A stretch of 64,000 bases of DNA, from contig NZ_ATGG01000010.1 in NCBI RefSeq assembly GCF_000413855.1, forward strand, positions 62,001 through 126,000. Reading direction: 5' to 3'. Numbering within the stretch: position 1 is the first letter of the stretch; every line of letters starts with the position of its first letter. The notes beneath the pieces are model-generated. The model did no database searches. It was not told the DNA's origin and worked only from the letters and a program-made list of their open reading frames with translations. This document shows, piece by piece, positions 45,636 through 55,826 of this stretch. Made by a program: the position numbers and the translations under genes. This DNA is from Acinetobacter gyllenbergii CIP 110306 = MTCC 11365. GTDB lineage: Bacteria > Pseudomonadota > Gammaproteobacteria > Pseudomonadales > Moraxellaceae.

Positions 45636-46085
45636 CTAGAAGGGTGGAAATTTGTCCTGAACCAGATGGAGTTGAATTCCATGTTCTAAATAGGCTTTCA
45701 AACTATCCACGACCGTGGTAAAGCCACCTGTACTATCAATCACAAATTGCATCAGCTCATCGCCTTGTAAGGGGATATTATAATTTTGAATTCTGAGATA
45801 AGTTTGATTGTCATTGATCGCTTCAAAGATAAAATCCACCGTACTGGTTGGTTCACCCCACTGAATCTGAATCAATTCATTGGCAATGATTTTTGTCACC
45901 TGTACTTTTGCTGAAACTTGGTATTTTTCCCAAGTCCATTCAACGGTTTTTCCTTGTTCGAGTGACGCCGTTGCTGAACTAAACCAAAACTTTGAGGTGA
46001 TTTCAGGGTCAATAAATGCTTCAAAAACGCTATGGATTGGTTTACGAATCAGCATTTGTGTTTCAATGATGACAGGATTTAGCAT
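45636..46085 (-). CDS. SRPBCC/AHSA1-domain protein
   Basis: The 149-residue protein has the AHSA1-like START fold (IRKPIHSVFEAFIDPEITSKFWF, about 12-34, and WTWEKYQVSAKVQV). Such proteins bind hydrophobic ligands or assist Hsp90; no role is certain here. The start was taken at ATG 46085; the frame is open 21 codons more toward pstS. It is divergent from pstS and separated by a long regulatory interval. Confidence 0.82.
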   Translation of the reverse strand: MLNPVIIETQMLIRKPIHSVFEAFIDPEITSKFWFSSATASLEQGKTVEWTWEKYQVSAKVQVTKIIANELIQIQWGEPTSTVDFIFEAINDNQTYLRIQNYNIPLQGDELMQFVIDSTGGFTTVVDSLKAYLEHGIQLHLVQDKFPPF

Positions 46086-46440
46086 TATATCTGTTCTTTT
46101 TGATAGGGAATTGTCATAAAACATATATAAACTGGCTGCGCTGCCCAAGATACTTTTTGTTAAGCAGAATCAGCAGCTGTTCTTTTTAAATCCATAAAAT
46201 TCAATATTTAAACGTTATCTTTTTACACTAACCGAGTTTCGAGCTGCAAAAATAAAGCAGAACATGTGAATTTATGACGAATAATTTTCTAAAAATTGAG
46301 CTTAAGAAATGGCTATCACAAAAGCGTCATAAAGTTGTCACTTAATTGTCATATTATCTGCTCAAAATGCAGTTAACCAAAGTACAACACTTAACTTAAA
46401 AAGAGTTGTAAACCAAATTGCATAAATGAGAGAAAACAGA
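46086..46440. other. Divergent interval upstream of pstS containing the Pho box
   Basis: This 355-base stretch between the SRPBCC and pstS genes holds the Pho box (listed separately) and otherwise AT-rich DNA with no gene that I can support. Confidence 0.6.
46324..46357 (+). promoter_or_regulatory. Pho box and -10 of the pst operon
   Basis: GCGTCATAAAGTTGTCAC (46324-46341) matches 14 of 18 positions of the PhoB consensus. Ten bases downstream is TATTAT (46352-46357), the spacing expected when PhoB replaces a -35. A third TGTCA half-site (46347-46351) extends the array at the same 11-base step. The promoter lies about 84 bases before the pstS ATG. Confidence 0.75.
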
Positions 46441-47472
46441 ATGCGCTTAAATCCACGTCACATCGCAATTGCATTAGCTGTATCTGGGGCAACTGTAGCA
46501 ACGACTGCAAATGCAGCTCGTGATACGATTCAAATTGCTGGTTCATCTACTGTATTACCATTTGCAAGTATTGTTGCTGAAGAGTTTGGCAACACATTCC
46601 CACAGTTCAAAGCACCGGTTGTTGGTTCAGGTGGTACGGGCGGTGGTTTGAAGCAATTCTGTCAAGGTGTAGGTGATAACACCATCGACATCGCAAATGC
46701 TTCTCGTCAAATTAAAGACACAGAACTTGATGCATGTAAAAAATCTGGCGTAAACCAAGTACAAGAAATTAAAGTCGGTTATGACGGTATCGTATTTGCG
46801 TCAAACGTTAAAAAAGCAGCATATAAATTAAAGCCAGTACATGTATTCACTGCATTATCTGCACAACTTCCTTCAAATGGTAAATTAGTTCCAAACCCAT
46901 ATACAACATGGAACCAAATTGATAAATCATTACCAAATGAACCAATTACTTTAGTTATTCCTGCATCTAACCACGGTACACGTGAAGTGTTCCAAGAGAA
47001 AATGATCGATGCGGGTTGTGAAGCGTTTGATTACTACAAAGCTTTAAGCAAAGATGATCAAAAGAAAGCATGTTCAACCTTCCGTAAAGATGGTCGTGTA
47101 ATTGAAATTGCAGGGGACTATACTGAAACTCTAGCGCGCTTGAAAACTTCTCCAAACGCAGTGGGTGTCTTCGGTTTAGGTTTCTATGATTCAAACCGCG
47201 ATAAATTACGTGTAGCGACTGTAAATGGCGTGACTCCATCTGAGAAAACGGTATTGGATGGTAGCTACCTTGTTTCACGTCCATTGTTCTTCTACGTGAA
47301 AGGCGAGCACTTAAAATCAATCAAAGGCTTACCACAATACACAGAATTCTTCTTAAGCAAGAAAATTTCTGGTAAAGGTTCTAAATTAGAAAAAGCGGGC
47401 TTGATTCCTTTAAGCGACAAAGAGCGCGCAAAAATCCTAGCTGATTTCAAAGCGGGTAAATCAGTTAAGTAA
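46441..47472 (+). CDS. pstS: Phosphate ABC transporter substrate-binding protein
   Basis: PstS captures phosphate in the periplasm for the PstCAB transporter. The 343-residue protein has a signal peptide (cleavage near TTANA, about 25), then AGSSTVLPFASIVAEEF and GSGGTGGGLKQFC, the phosphate-binding loops. ATG 46441 follows GAGAG; an in-frame ATG 46426 is less likely. It is the first gene of pstSCAB and is followed by a hairpin that may lower expression of the downstream genes, as in many pst operons. PhoB control is supported by the upstream Pho box. Confidence 0.95.
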   Translation: MRLNPRHIAIALAVSGATVATTANAARDTIQIAGSSTVLPFASIVAEEFGNTFPQFKAPVVGSGGTGGGLKQFCQGVGDNTIDIANASRQIKDTELDACKKSGVNQVQEIKVGYDGIVFASNVKKAAYKLKPVHVFTALSAQLPSNGKLVPNPYTTWNQIDKSLPNEPITLVIPASNHGTREVFQEKMIDAGCEAFDYYKALSKDDQKKACSTFRKDGRVIEIAGDYTETLARLKTSPNAVGVFGLGFYDSNRDKLRVATVNGVTPSEKTVLDGSYLVSRPLFFYVKGEHLKSIKGLPQYTEFFLSKKISGKGSKLEKAGLIPLSDKERAKILADFKAGKSVK

Positions 47473-47486
47473 TATTGTTAAAAGGG

Positions 47487-47519
47487 AGGCTGGTGAGACG
47501 TTGGATCATCAGCCTTTTT
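47487..47519 (+). terminator. Attenuating hairpin between pstS and pstC
   Basis: A 10-bp stem (AGGCTGGTGA with TCATCAGCCT, one G-T pair) and a short T-run lie 15 bases after pstS. It is weaker than the window's other terminators, consistent with partial read-through. Confidence 0.7.
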
Positions 47520-47571
47520 GTCTAGCTAAGTTTTTTCAAATCATGAAAATTGAGAAAACAGTGGAGATTAC

Positions 47572-48951
47572 ATGAATCTGCTACTTATCGGTGTGTTATT
47601 AGCCCTTGTGGCAATTGCATATCAAATCGGGCTGAGTAAAAGCCGTAACCTAGCAGGTAAGGGAAATAACTCAGCAACACTACATTCTCGTCCAGGATAT
47701 TATGGGGCGTTGGTTGCTTTGTGGTGTGGTATTCCTGCGTTTTTAATTTTGATTATTTGGAATTTGGTTGAACCAAGTATTTTACAACACATTATTTTCA
47801 ATAATATTCCTGCATCTGTAAGTTCGACTTTAGATGCGGCAGGTCGTGATGTTTTAAGCAGTCGTGTACAAGCAATTGCTTCTGGTTTCGGGGTAACAGA
47901 TCAACCAGCAGCCTATGAAGTGGCGGCAGCGCAACAACTTGCAAAATTCCAGACCATAGGCTCTTTTGCCAAACTTGCCGTGGTGATTAGTGCTGGACTA
48001 GCTGGTTTAGTTTGGGCCAAACGTCATGTTAGCCAGCAATTCCGCGCACGTAACCAAGTCGAAAAAACCATTAATGTTGCTTTGATTTTGTGTTCAGGGG
48101 TCGCAATCTTGACAACAATCGGTATTGTGTTATCGATGTTAAGAGAAGCATTACACTTTTTCCATTTTGTTAGTCCTGTTGATTTCTTCTTTGGTACTGA
48201 ATGGAATCCTGGCTTTAGCACCTCAGGAAATGCAGAAGGTAGTTACGGCATCTTACCGCTGATTTGGGGAACCTTAATGGTCAGTGGTATTGCATTATTG
48301 GTTGCAGTACCAATTGGCTTGTTGGTTGCGATTTATTTGGCTGAATATGCATCGCCAAGGTTGCGTTCTTGGGCAAAACCGACGATTGAGGTTTTAGCAG
48401 GGATTCCAACGATTGTTTATGGTGTATTTGCCTTAATGGTGATTGGTCCATTCTTTAAAATTGTGGGTGAAAGTGTTGGTATCAACATTAATGCGACCAG
48501 TGCACTCACCGCAGGTTTTGTGATGGGTATTATGATTATCCCATTCGTTTCCTCATTATCTGATGACATTATTACTCAAGTGCCTCGTGCATTACGTGAT
48601 GGTTCTTTGGGCCTAGGCGCAACCAAATCAGAAACTATTCGTCAAGTGGTTTTACCAGCTGCCTTACCCGGGATTACAGGTGCATTCTTGCTTGCCGTAT
48701 CCCGAGCAGTGGGTGAGACCATGATTGTGGTGCTTGCAGCAGGGAACAGTCCATTGTTGCATGCCAATCCATTTGAAGCAGTTTCAACCGTAACCGTCAC
48801 GATTGTGAAGCAATTAACGGGGGATACTGATTTTGCGAGCCCGCAAGCATTGGTGGCATTTGCCCTTGGTTTAACGCTGTTTGTGATTACTTTGGGTCTA
48901 AACATTATTGCACTGTACATCGTGCGTAAATATCGTGAGCAATACGAATGA
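47572..48951 (+). CDS. pstC: Phosphate ABC transporter permease PstC
   Basis: The 459-residue protein is a PstC-type permease with the EAA-like segment near LRDGSLGLGATKSETIRQVVLPAALPG. It is longer than the 319 residues of E. coli PstC, with an N-terminal extension bearing extra helices and a polar loop (about 1-170). It forms the channel with PstA. It overlaps pstA by four bases (ATGA), so translation is coupled. ATG 47572 follows GTGGAG. Confidence 0.93.
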   Translation: MNLLLIGVLLALVAIAYQIGLSKSRNLAGKGNNSATLHSRPGYYGALVALWCGIPAFLILIIWNLVEPSILQHIIFNNIPASVSSTLDAAGRDVLSSRVQAIASGFGVTDQPAAYEVAAAQQLAKFQTIGSFAKLAVVISAGLAGLVWAKRHVSQQFRARNQVEKTINVALILCSGVAILTTIGIVLSMLREALHFFHFVSPVDFFFGTEWNPGFSTSGNAEGSYGILPLIWGTLMVSGIALLVAVPIGLLVAIYLAEYASPRLRSWAKPTIEVLAGIPTIVYGVFALMVIGPFFKIVGESVGININATSALTAGFVMGIMIIPFVSSLSDDIITQVPRALRDGSLGLGATKSETIRQVVLPAALPGITGAFLLAVSRAVGETMIVVLAAGNSPLLHANPFEAVSTVTVTIVKQLTGDTDFASPQALVAFALGLTLFVITLGLNIIALYIVRKYREQYE

Positions 48952-50342
48952 GTTCATCAAATACATCTCCTCTGGATCCGAACCTATTGGATCCTCAAGT
49001 AGCTGCTGAACAACGTGAGCAGCGTAAAAGAAAGATCCAAAGTTCTTTGGCCAAGCGTCATCGTAAAGAAAAAACCTTTCGTTTTGCTGGGATTTCGGCG
49101 GTTGTGATCGCGCTGGCATTTGTTGCTTTACTATTTGGTAGCATTTTGGCCAAAGGTCTCCCAGCTTTTTGGCAAAGTAGTATTACCGTTCCGGTTTATT
49201 TTGATCCAGCGATCATCAATGTCGGTGCGAAGCCAAAACAAACAGCAGGTGAAACCCCAGCTCACTTTGAAGAGCGCATGGTCGCTTGGCAAACTGAAAT
49301 GGGTATGGTGGATTGGGATGCCTTGATCGTAAATGGCATCGTTGCTAAAAACAAAGCATTAGAGTCTCAACGTGATTATCTAAGCAGTTTATATACCAGT
49401 TCTGAAGCATACCGTTTGCGTGATATGGTGCTTAAAAACCCTGCGCTGATTGGAAGCAAAGAAGAGATCAAATTCCTAGCCGATGCCAATATAGACGTGT
49501 GGTTAGCAGGGAATATTGACCGTAGTTTGCCAGATGATCAGCAACAACTTGAACCTGAAGTACGTCAACTTGCAGATCAGTTAAAAGCGGAAGGAATTAT
49601 TAAAAGTACCTTCAATACTAACTTGTTCTTTAGTCCAGACTCTCGTAGTTCACCTGCAACCAGTGGTTTAGCCGGCGCATTCATGGGGTCATTATTCATG
49701 ATGATGATCGTGATTGTGATCTCGATTCCAATCGGTGTTGCCAGTGCAATTTATCTTGAAGAGTTTGCACCAAAAAATATGATGACGGACATTATTGAAG
49801 TCAACATTAACAACTTGGCTGCTGTTCCTTCGATTGTGTTTGGTTTATTGGGTGCTGCAATCTTTATTGGTTGGATGCAGTTGCCATTATCAGCACCCTT
49901 AGTCGGTGGTTTGGTGCTGAGTTTGATGACTTTGCCGACCGTGATTATTACCACACGTGCATCACTAAAAGCGGTTCCACCTTCGATTCGTCAAGCTGCT
50001 TTAGGTTTGGGTGCATCGAAAGTACAAACCATTTTCCATCATGTATTACCTTTGGCATTACCTGGCATTATGACAGGTGCGATCATTGGGGTTGCACATG
50101 CGCTGGGTGAAACTGCGCCATTGCTTTTAATCGGAATGAGCGCTTTCGTTGCAAGTGTGCCAACCACACCACTCGATCAAGCGACAGCATTGCCAGTACA
50201 AGTTTATTTGTGGCAAGGTAATGAATTACGTAACTTCTTCGAAGGGCGTACCGCAGCAGCGATTATTGTGTTACTGGCATTAATGATTGGTTTGAATAGC
50301 CTTGCTATTTGGCTCCGTAAGAAATTTGAAGTGCGTTGGTAA
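48948..50342 (+). CDS. pstA: Phosphate ABC transporter permease PstA
   Basis: The 464-residue protein is PstA-type, with the EAA loop near [27 protein letters not shown]. Compared with E. coli PstA (296 residues) it carries an insertion of roughly 140 residues after the first helix (about 65-205) that is predicted to be periplasmic. It starts inside the pstC stop. pstB follows 14 bases later. Confidence 0.93.
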   Translation: MSSSNTSPLDPNLLDPQVAAEQREQRKRKIQSSLAKRHRKEKTFRFAGISAVVIALAFVALLFGSILAKGLPAFWQSSITVPVYFDPAIINVGAKPKQTAGETPAHFEERMVAWQTEMGMVDWDALIVNGIVAKNKALESQRDYLSSLYTSSEAYRLRDMVLKNPALIGSKEEIKFLADANIDVWLAGNIDRSLPDDQQQLEPEVRQLADQLKAEGIIKSTFNTNLFFSPDSRSSPATSGLAGAFMGSLFMMMIVIVISIPIGVASAIYLEEFAPKNMMTDIIEVNINNLAAVPSIVFGLLGAAIFIGWMQLPLSAPLVGGLVLSLMTLPTVIITTRASLKAVPPSIRQAALGLGASKVQTIFHHVLPLALPGIMTGAIIGVAHALGETAPLLLIGMSAFVASVPTTPLDQATALPVQVYLWQGNELRNFFEGRTAAAIIVLLALMIGLNSLAIWLRKKFEVRW

Positions 50343-50356
50343 TTGAGGAGAGTACA

Positions 50357-51271
50357 ATGAATACGATTGATATTATGAACGCCGTAGAAAAGGATAAATC
50401 AGTGAATCCACAGCAAAAAGAATTTACCTCATCTGAAGCGCAAGTTCAGCAATCAAATACTGCATTTGTCTCTCAGTTTGAAACGGCTTCTTCAAATAAA
50501 AAGCCAAAAACCAGTGAAGTGAAAATCAGTACCAAAGATGTTCATGTTTACTATGGTGACTCTGAAGCGATTAAAGGTATTGATCTTGATGTTTACCAGA
50601 ATGAAGTGATTGCATTCATTGGCCCATCAGGTTGTGGTAAATCGACATTCTTACGGACTTTAAACCGTATGAATGACACCATTGATAGTTGTCGTGTGAC
50701 GGGTAAAGTGACTTTAGATAATCAAGATATCTACGATCCAAACCTTGATGTGGTTTTGCTGCGTGCACAAGTGGGCATGGTATTCCAAAAACCAAACCCA
50801 TTCCCGAAATCAATTTTTGATAACGTAGCTTATGGTCCAAAACTACATGGTTTAGCGCGTGATAAATATGACCTAGAAGAAATCGTGGAAAACAGTTTAC
50901 GTAAAGCGGGTTTATGGGATGAAGTTAAAGATCGCTTGAGCCAACCTGGCACAGGTTTATCAGGTGGTCAGCAACAGCGTTTGTGTATTGCACGTACCAT
51001 TGCAGTGAGCCCAGAAGTGATCTTGATGGATGAGCCATGTTCGGCGCTGGATCCAATTGCGACCGCGAAAATTGAAGAATTGATTTCTGAATTGTCTGAA
51101 CAATTCACCATTGCAATCGTTACCCACTCTATGCAACAAGCAGCGCGTGTATCAGACCGTACCGCTTACTTCCATCTGGGTGATTTGATTGAGGTGAACT
51201 CGACTGAGAAAGTGTTTACCCAGCCAGACCATCAGTTGACGGAAGCGTATATTACGGGTCGTTTTGGTTAA
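50357..51271 (+). CDS. pstB: Phosphate ABC transporter ATPase PstB
   Basis: The 304-residue ATPase has Walker [10 protein letters not shown], signature LSGGQQQRL and Walker [14 protein letters not shown]. It powers phosphate import. An N-terminal extension of about 50 residues precedes the ABC core (which begins near [14 protein letters not shown]) and is not found in the E. coli protein. ATG 50357 follows GAGGAG; the frame extends seven codons upstream into pstA. phoU does not follow; the next gene is sohB after a terminator. Confidence 0.95.
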   Translation: MNTIDIMNAVEKDKSVNPQQKEFTSSEAQVQQSNTAFVSQFETASSNKKPKTSEVKISTKDVHVYYGDSEAIKGIDLDVYQNEVIAFIGPSGCGKSTFLRTLNRMNDTIDSCRVTGKVTLDNQDIYDPNLDVVLLRAQVGMVFQKPNPFPKSIFDNVAYGPKLHGLARDKYDLEEIVENSLRKAGLWDEVKDRLSQPGTGLSGGQQQRLCIARTIAVSPEVILMDEPCSALDPIATAKIEELISELSEQFTIAIVTHSMQQAARVSDRTAYFHLGDLIEVNSTEKVFTQPDHQLTEAYITGRFG

Positions 51272-51288
51272 TCCGTTTCATTACAAAC

Positions 51289-51312
51289 AAAAGAGCCTTC
51301 GGGCTCTTTTTG
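51289..51312 (+). terminator. Terminator of the pst operon
   Basis: A 9-bp stem (AAAAGAGCC with GGCTCTTTT) with a TTCG tetraloop and trailing T-run lies 17 bases after pstB. Confidence 0.9.
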
Positions 51313-51417
51313 TTTATATAAATGAAAATGAATCTATTTTGCAAAATCGCTATTGAATTTTTATTGAGCAGACCACATCTTAGAACAATAACGCCGAACT
51401 TATAGAGCACATACTTC

Positions 51418-52380
51418 ATGTTATTCCATTTACCTAAGTTTCCTGCTGAAATTCGTATTAGTCATCTCAATGCGCGTGTGAATGAACAAAGAAAAAGAAT
51501 TGCGCAAACCACCGCCTCTCGTTTTGAATTATTACAACTCGTTCAACAGCTTGCAAAAGAAGCTAAAATTCGCAAGAAGAACGATCAAAAAATTTATGTC
51601 CTTGACTTTAAAGGCGATGTTCAAGCGTCTGCAGTCGATACCATCCGTGAAGAAATTACCTTGATCTTAGCGACTGCTAAAGCAGGGCATGATCGTGTCG
51701 TCGTTCGTTTAGAAAGTCCTGGCGGAATGGTGCATGGTTATGGTTTGGCCGCTGCTCAATTGGTGCGTTTACGTGATGCAGGTTTTAATGTCACCATCTG
51801 TGTTGATAAAGTTGCTGCAAGTGGCGGCTATATGATGGCATGTATTGCCAATGAAATTATCTCTGCACCTTTTGCAGTGGTGGGTTCGATTGGTGTGGTT
51901 GCACAAGTACCGAACTTTAATCGTTTGCTCAAACAGCACAATGTTGATTTTGAGCTGTATACCGCAGGTGAATATAAACGTACCGTGACCATGTTTGGTG
52001 AAAATACGCCAGAAGGCAAGGCCAAGTTTGAAGAAGAGTTACAGCAAACCCACTCCTTATTTAAGGATTTTGTTGAGAAATATCGTCCACAACTTGATGT
52101 TGCTAAAGTTGCAACAGGCGAGCATTGGTATGGTGAAGATGCACGTGAATTGAACTTGGTAGATAAGCTACAAACTTCTGACGAATACCTATTAAGCTTG
52201 TTACCAAAACACGATATCTATGTGATTAATACCCGTAAACGCCCAACCTTTGGCGAAAAACTGGGATTGCAGGCAGCTCAAATGGCTGAAGGTTTGATTC
52301 CTACGGTCATGAATAAAATTACAGATAGTTTGGCAAAGGCAAATAGTACATTGGTACAAATGCGTGATCCGAAATTTTAA
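51418..52380 (+). CDS. sohB: S49-family peptidase SohB
   Basis: The 320-residue protein is a SohB/SppA-type serine peptidase. The nucleophile serine is in KVAASGGYMMACIA and the lysine partner in GEYKRTVTMFGENTPEGK. The usual N-terminal helix of SohB is weak here: the N-terminus (MLFHLPKFPAEIRISHLN) is basic rather than clearly membrane-spanning, so either the start lies elsewhere or it is a peripheral protein. A terminator follows. Confidence 0.88.
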   Translation: MLFHLPKFPAEIRISHLNARVNEQRKRIAQTTASRFELLQLVQQLAKEAKIRKKNDQKIYVLDFKGDVQASAVDTIREEITLILATAKAGHDRVVVRLESPGGMVHGYGLAAAQLVRLRDAGFNVTICVDKVAASGGYMMACIANEIISAPFAVVGSIGVVAQVPNFNRLLKQHNVDFELYTAGEYKRTVTMFGENTPEGKAKFEEELQQTHSLFKDFVEKYRPQLDVAKVATGEHWYGEDARELNLVDKLQTSDEYLLSLLPKHDIYVINTRKRPTFGEKLGLQAAQMAEGLIPTVMNKITDSLAKANSTLVQMRDPKF

Positions 52381-52402
52381 TAATTTACACGCTATAAAGA
52401 GC

Positions 52403-52435
52403 ATAAAAAACCAGCCTAAAGGGCTGGTTTTTTAT
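52403..52435 (+). terminator. Terminator of sohB
   Basis: A 14-bp stem (52403-52416 with 52422-52435; core ACCAGCC) with T-run lies 22 bases after the stop. Confidence 0.9.
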
Positions 52436-52632
52436 GTTTGATCTTGTAGATTTGGGGTGAAGTTCACCGCTAGATTTGAACATTTGGTGAATTAAACAAA
52501 CATGACAAAACTATTTGATCGAATAGATTGTAGCAATAGCGATCATTTGATATTTTAACTGCAAGATGAATTACTTAATTATTCATTAACCGAAAAAGTA
52601 TTTAAAAATATAATTGATAAGTGAGCATAATA

Positions 52633-54774
52633 ATGACAAGAGTCGTCGTTTTTTCAAAGAAAAATTCGAATATTCTACAAGATGCGCAATTGAAAAGTGT
52701 GGTACTCGACCAGCCTTCGATCGTACAAATTGGTGTGAATCAAGCCGATATTAAATCCATGATCAAACAAGGTAATGATCTTGTCATTACACTAAAAAAC
52801 GGTGAAAAAATTATTGTCAGTGATTTTTATAGTGCTGAAAACTTAACAGAGCATAGCCTTGCAGTCGCGAAAGATGATGGGACTTATGCGGTCGCAGAAT
52901 TTGATGATTCAGGAAAATTTGTTCGTTATACCCCAGCGACGTCACTGACGCAACTTGCATATACGGATGCAGTGACACCTGCTCCTCAACCTCAGAATGT
53001 GGATCAGGATTCGGCGATTAGTAAGTCACAACTCTTAAAAGTAGGTTTGGCTGCTTTAGTGGCAGAAGGTGTGTATCTATTAGCCGTAAAAGATGATGAT
53101 GACGATAAAAATAAAAGTAGTAACCAACCGATTGATATAACACCACCTGCTACACCAACTGCGAGTTTAGGTACAGATACACAAACGATTACGGGTAAAA
53201 CCGAAGCGAAAGCCAAAATTGAAATTAAAGATGCAGCTGGGAAAGTGATTGCAACGACTCAAGCTGACGCCGAAGGAAATTACACAGTCAAGCTAGATCA
53301 ACCTTTGGTGAATGGTGGCAAGGTCAGCGTGACTGTAATTGATGGTTCGGGGAATACTTCTAAAGCCACTGTTGTGACAGGAAATAAGGATACCATTGCA
53401 CCAGATGCTCCGACAGCACAACTGAATGCAGATGGAACCATTGTTACAGGTAAGGCCGAAGCCAATGCTAAAGTCTCAATTTATGATGCAAATGGCACGC
53501 TATTGGGTAGCGTGATTGCAAATAAAGCAGGACTGTATTCCATTAAAGTTTCACCGGCTTTAACCAGTGAAAAAGGTGGGACGGTTGTCGCTGAAGATGC
53601 AGCCGAAAATAAATCTACACCGACTAAAGTGATTGCTGGAAAAGATACGGTGCCGCCTGATCAACCTTTTGTGGATGTCAACAAGGAAGGTTCATCTATT
53701 CAAGGTCGAGCAGAGGCGAATAGCAAGGTACAGATCAAGGATGCGGATGGGAAAATAATTGGTAGTGGAATTACAGATGCACAAGGCAAATTTCAGATTA
53801 CACTTTCACCTGCCTTAGCTTCAGATAAAAAGGCAACCATCATTGTCGAAGATGCGGCAGGGAATCAATCTAAACCGCTTGAGATTACTGCCGGAAAAGA
53901 CACCATTGCACCCGATAAAGCCGTTGCTGAAATCAATGCAGCAGGTGATTCAGTGACGGGTACAGCGGAAGCAAATAGTAAAATTGAAATTAGAAGTGCG
54001 GATGGGAAAACACTGTTTGGTTCAGGTACTGTTGGTGCGGATGGAAAATTTAGCATTACCTTATCATCGGCTTTAACCGATAAAAATGTAGGGAAAGTTT
54101 ATATCATTGATGCAGCTGGGAACCGTTCCGATGCAGTCGATGTGGTAGGGACAAAAGATACCATTGCGCCGAATAAGCCGATTTTGCAAACCGTGATGGA
54201 TGATGTGGGTGCTGTAAAAGGTGCAATCGCGGCAGGAGGGGATACTGATGACAGCAAACCGACTTTGGCTGGTGTAGGTGAAGCAAAAACTGTTTTGACG
54301 ATTTATGACAATGGTCAACCGATAGGTACGGTAACAGTGGGAGATAATGGAAGGTGGAGTTTTGAAGTTAAGCAGGATTTAAGTGTGGGGCCACATAAAA
54401 TCACCTTAACCTTGACTGATGCAGCAGGCAATATTAGTGAAGCGAGTGATGCATTTAGTTTTAATGTGGTTGCACCTGTAGTGAAAGCCTCTTTGGCCGA
54501 TGCGATTGATTTGGGTGCTTTACAAACCCAACACGCTGAACCTGTTTCCGAATCAAACAATATTGAGAAACTGAGTCTAAATACCTTATTGTCTTCTTCT
54601 GAGCCCGTATCAAATCAGTTGGATGAGGTTTTGAACCAATTGCTGATAGGACAAAATCCAACTCCTGCAACCAGTCATTCTGGAAATGCTGATTTAACCC
54701 ATCTTGATTATGCAGCAAGTTTAAAAGCTGATCCTTTAGACCAGCTTACTGTATTGCAACATTCGATTATTTAA
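52633..54774 (+). CDS. Small Bap-like surface protein with Ig-like repeats
   Basis: The 713-residue protein has the BapA-prefix-like N-terminal region (about 1-130), a hydrophobic stretch (about 133-153) followed by an acidic DDDDD block, and then five Ig-like repeats of about 85-105 residues starting near 169, 253, 338, 423 and 509; four share a T(I/V)xPxxP start and a GxAEANxK(V/I) core. The tail (about 615-713) lacks repeats. Acinetobacter Bap and BLP proteins have thousands of residues and many such repeats; this is a much shorter relative. No type I secretion genes are in the window. GTG 52621 is also in frame. Confidence 0.8.
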   Translation: MTRVVVFSKKNSNILQDAQLKSVVLDQPSIVQIGVNQADIKSMIKQGNDLVITLKNGEKIIVSDFYSAENLTEHSLAVAKDDGTYAVAEFDDSGKFVRYTPATSLTQLAYTDAVTPAPQPQNVDQDSAISKSQLLKVGLAALVAEGVYLLAVKDDDDDKNKSSNQPIDITPPATPTASLGTDTQTITGKTEAKAKIEIKDAAGKVIATTQADAEGNYTVKLDQPLVNGGKVSVTVIDGSGNTSKATVVTGNKDTIAPDAPTAQLNADGTIVTGKAEANAKVSIYDANGTLLGSVIANKAGLYSIKVSPALTSEKGGTVVAEDAAENKSTPTKVIAGKDTVPPDQPFVDVNKEGSSIQGRAEANSKVQIKDADGKIIGSGITDAQGKFQITLSPALASDKKATIIVEDAAGNQSKPLEITAGKDTIAPDKAVAEINAAGDSVTGTAEANSKIEIRSADGKTLFGSGTVGADGKFSITLSSALTDKNVGKVYIIDAAGNRSDAVDVVGTKDTIAPNKPILQTVMDDVGAVKGAIAAGGDTDDSKPTLAGVGEAKTVLTIYDNGQPIGTVTVGDNGRWSFEVKQDLSVGPHKITLTLTDAAGNISEASDAFSFNVVAPVVKASLADAIDLGALQTQHAEPVSESNNIEKLSLNTLLSSSEPVSNQLDEVLNQLLIGQNPTPATSHSGNADLTHLDYAASLKADPLDQLTVLQHSII

Positions 54775-54792
54775 ACTGTATTTATATTTTGA

Positions 54793-54821
54793 GAGCGTCT
54801 ATTTTTAAGTAGGCGTTTTTT
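54793..54821 (+). terminator. Weak terminator candidate after the Bap-like gene
   Basis: GCGTCTA pairs imperfectly with TAGGCGT, followed by a T-run, about 18 bases after the stop. Confidence 0.4.
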
Positions 54822-55437
54822 CTTTGAGGAGTTGAGTGATTCCAATCAAGATAGCTCCGACGGTTGCAAGGAACATATCTTTATGTGCATCCCAGATATC
54901 ACCTTGCTGGCCATTATAGTTTTCGGCATCTTCAGGGGATAAACCAATCGCGATCCACCATTCAATTAATTCATAAAACATGCTCGATGCCATGACAAAT
55001 TGAATCACCAGCAGAAATAGGGTCAAAGGTTTGGCAGTCGGTAACCAAACTTGAAAACAGCGATAGAAAAATGGATAGAGCAATAGACCATAAGCAAAAT
55101 GCACCAGTCGGTCATACATATTACGCGACCAACCCATGGTTTGATTTAAGTCAAAGTGGAAAAGGTTTTCAATCCACTCATTATAAGGCACATAAGAGTA
55201 GAGGTAGTGTGCCCCTAAAATATGAATCAGAAGAAAGCCAAGATAAAGACAAAAACTATAAAAACTAATGCCAATCTTTTTCAGCGTGACAATGAGGGCA
55301 ATTAGCATCAAAACGGTACCCGCTTGGTGTAGCAAATAAGCCTCAAACTCAAGCGGTTGGATGCTTGCAATTGCCACCACCAGCAGCACTATCGCAAGCG
55401 CAATATAATGTTTTAAACTCAGTTGTTGTTCGATCAT
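54805..55437 (-). CDS. DUF2238 (YjdF-like) membrane protein
   Basis: The 210-residue protein has six or seven hydrophobic segments and the DUF2238 features NMYDRLVHFAYGLLLYP and SSMFYELIEWW, with QGDIWDAHKDM near the C-terminus. Function is unknown in this family. It converges on the Bap-like gene and lies 38 bases downstream of a lipoprotein gene on the same strand. Confidence 0.83.
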   Translation of the reverse strand: MIEQQLSLKHYIALAIVLLVVAIASIQPLEFEAYLLHQAGTVLMLIALIVTLKKIGISFYSFCLYLGFLLIHILGAHYLYSYVPYNEWIENLFHFDLNQTMGWSRNMYDRLVHFAYGLLLYPFFYRCFQVWLPTAKPLTLFLLVIQFVMASSMFYELIEWWIAIGLSPEDAENYNGQQGDIWDAHKDMFLATVGAILIGITQLLKEKTPT

Positions 55438-55475
55438 ACTGTATCCTAAATACAGTCAGGCAAGTTTTATTGCTC

Positions 55476-55826
55476 TTACTCTGTCGTTTTTACAGCGATT
55501 GTTTCTTTGGCTGTAGAAACGCCACCGAGTGCCTGACATGCTTGTTTATATAATTGATATTTTTGTTGTACAACTTCATCGAGCGGAATGTCAAAGAGAT
55601 CTTCACCATTTTTATATTGTTCAATATATGATGCCGCTTTGTCTTTATTGGCAGCCAGTGATTGTTGATAAAAATTTGAAATAGAAGAGGTTGCTAACTC
55701 ACTGGATTCAATGTTATGACACTGAAAACCTTGTAAGAGTTTCTCAGCGCGTTTTAATTCGCTAGATTTTCCAAAAATACAACCTGATAAGCTCACGGTG
55801 GCAATGAGCAGGAACAAAAGCTTCAT
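55476..55826 (-). CDS. Putative lipoprotein
   Basis: The 116-residue protein has a lipoprotein signal (lipobox LSGC at about 13-16, after MKLLFLLIATVS), and a mainly helical mature part rich in Q, K and E. I recognise no family. It lies upstream of the DUF2238 gene on the same strand, with 38 bases between, and may be co-transcribed with it. Confidence 0.75.
   Translation of the reverse strand: MKLLFLLIATVSLSGCIFGKSSELKRAEKLLQGFQCHNIESSELATSSISNFYQQSLAANKDKAASYIEQYKNGEDLFDIPLDEVVQQKYQLYKQACQALGGVSTAKETIAVKTTE

Noticed and set aside
54073..54718. Minus-strand ORFs opposite the Bap-like repeats
   Set aside because: Repeat-driven open frames antisense to a well-supported coding region.
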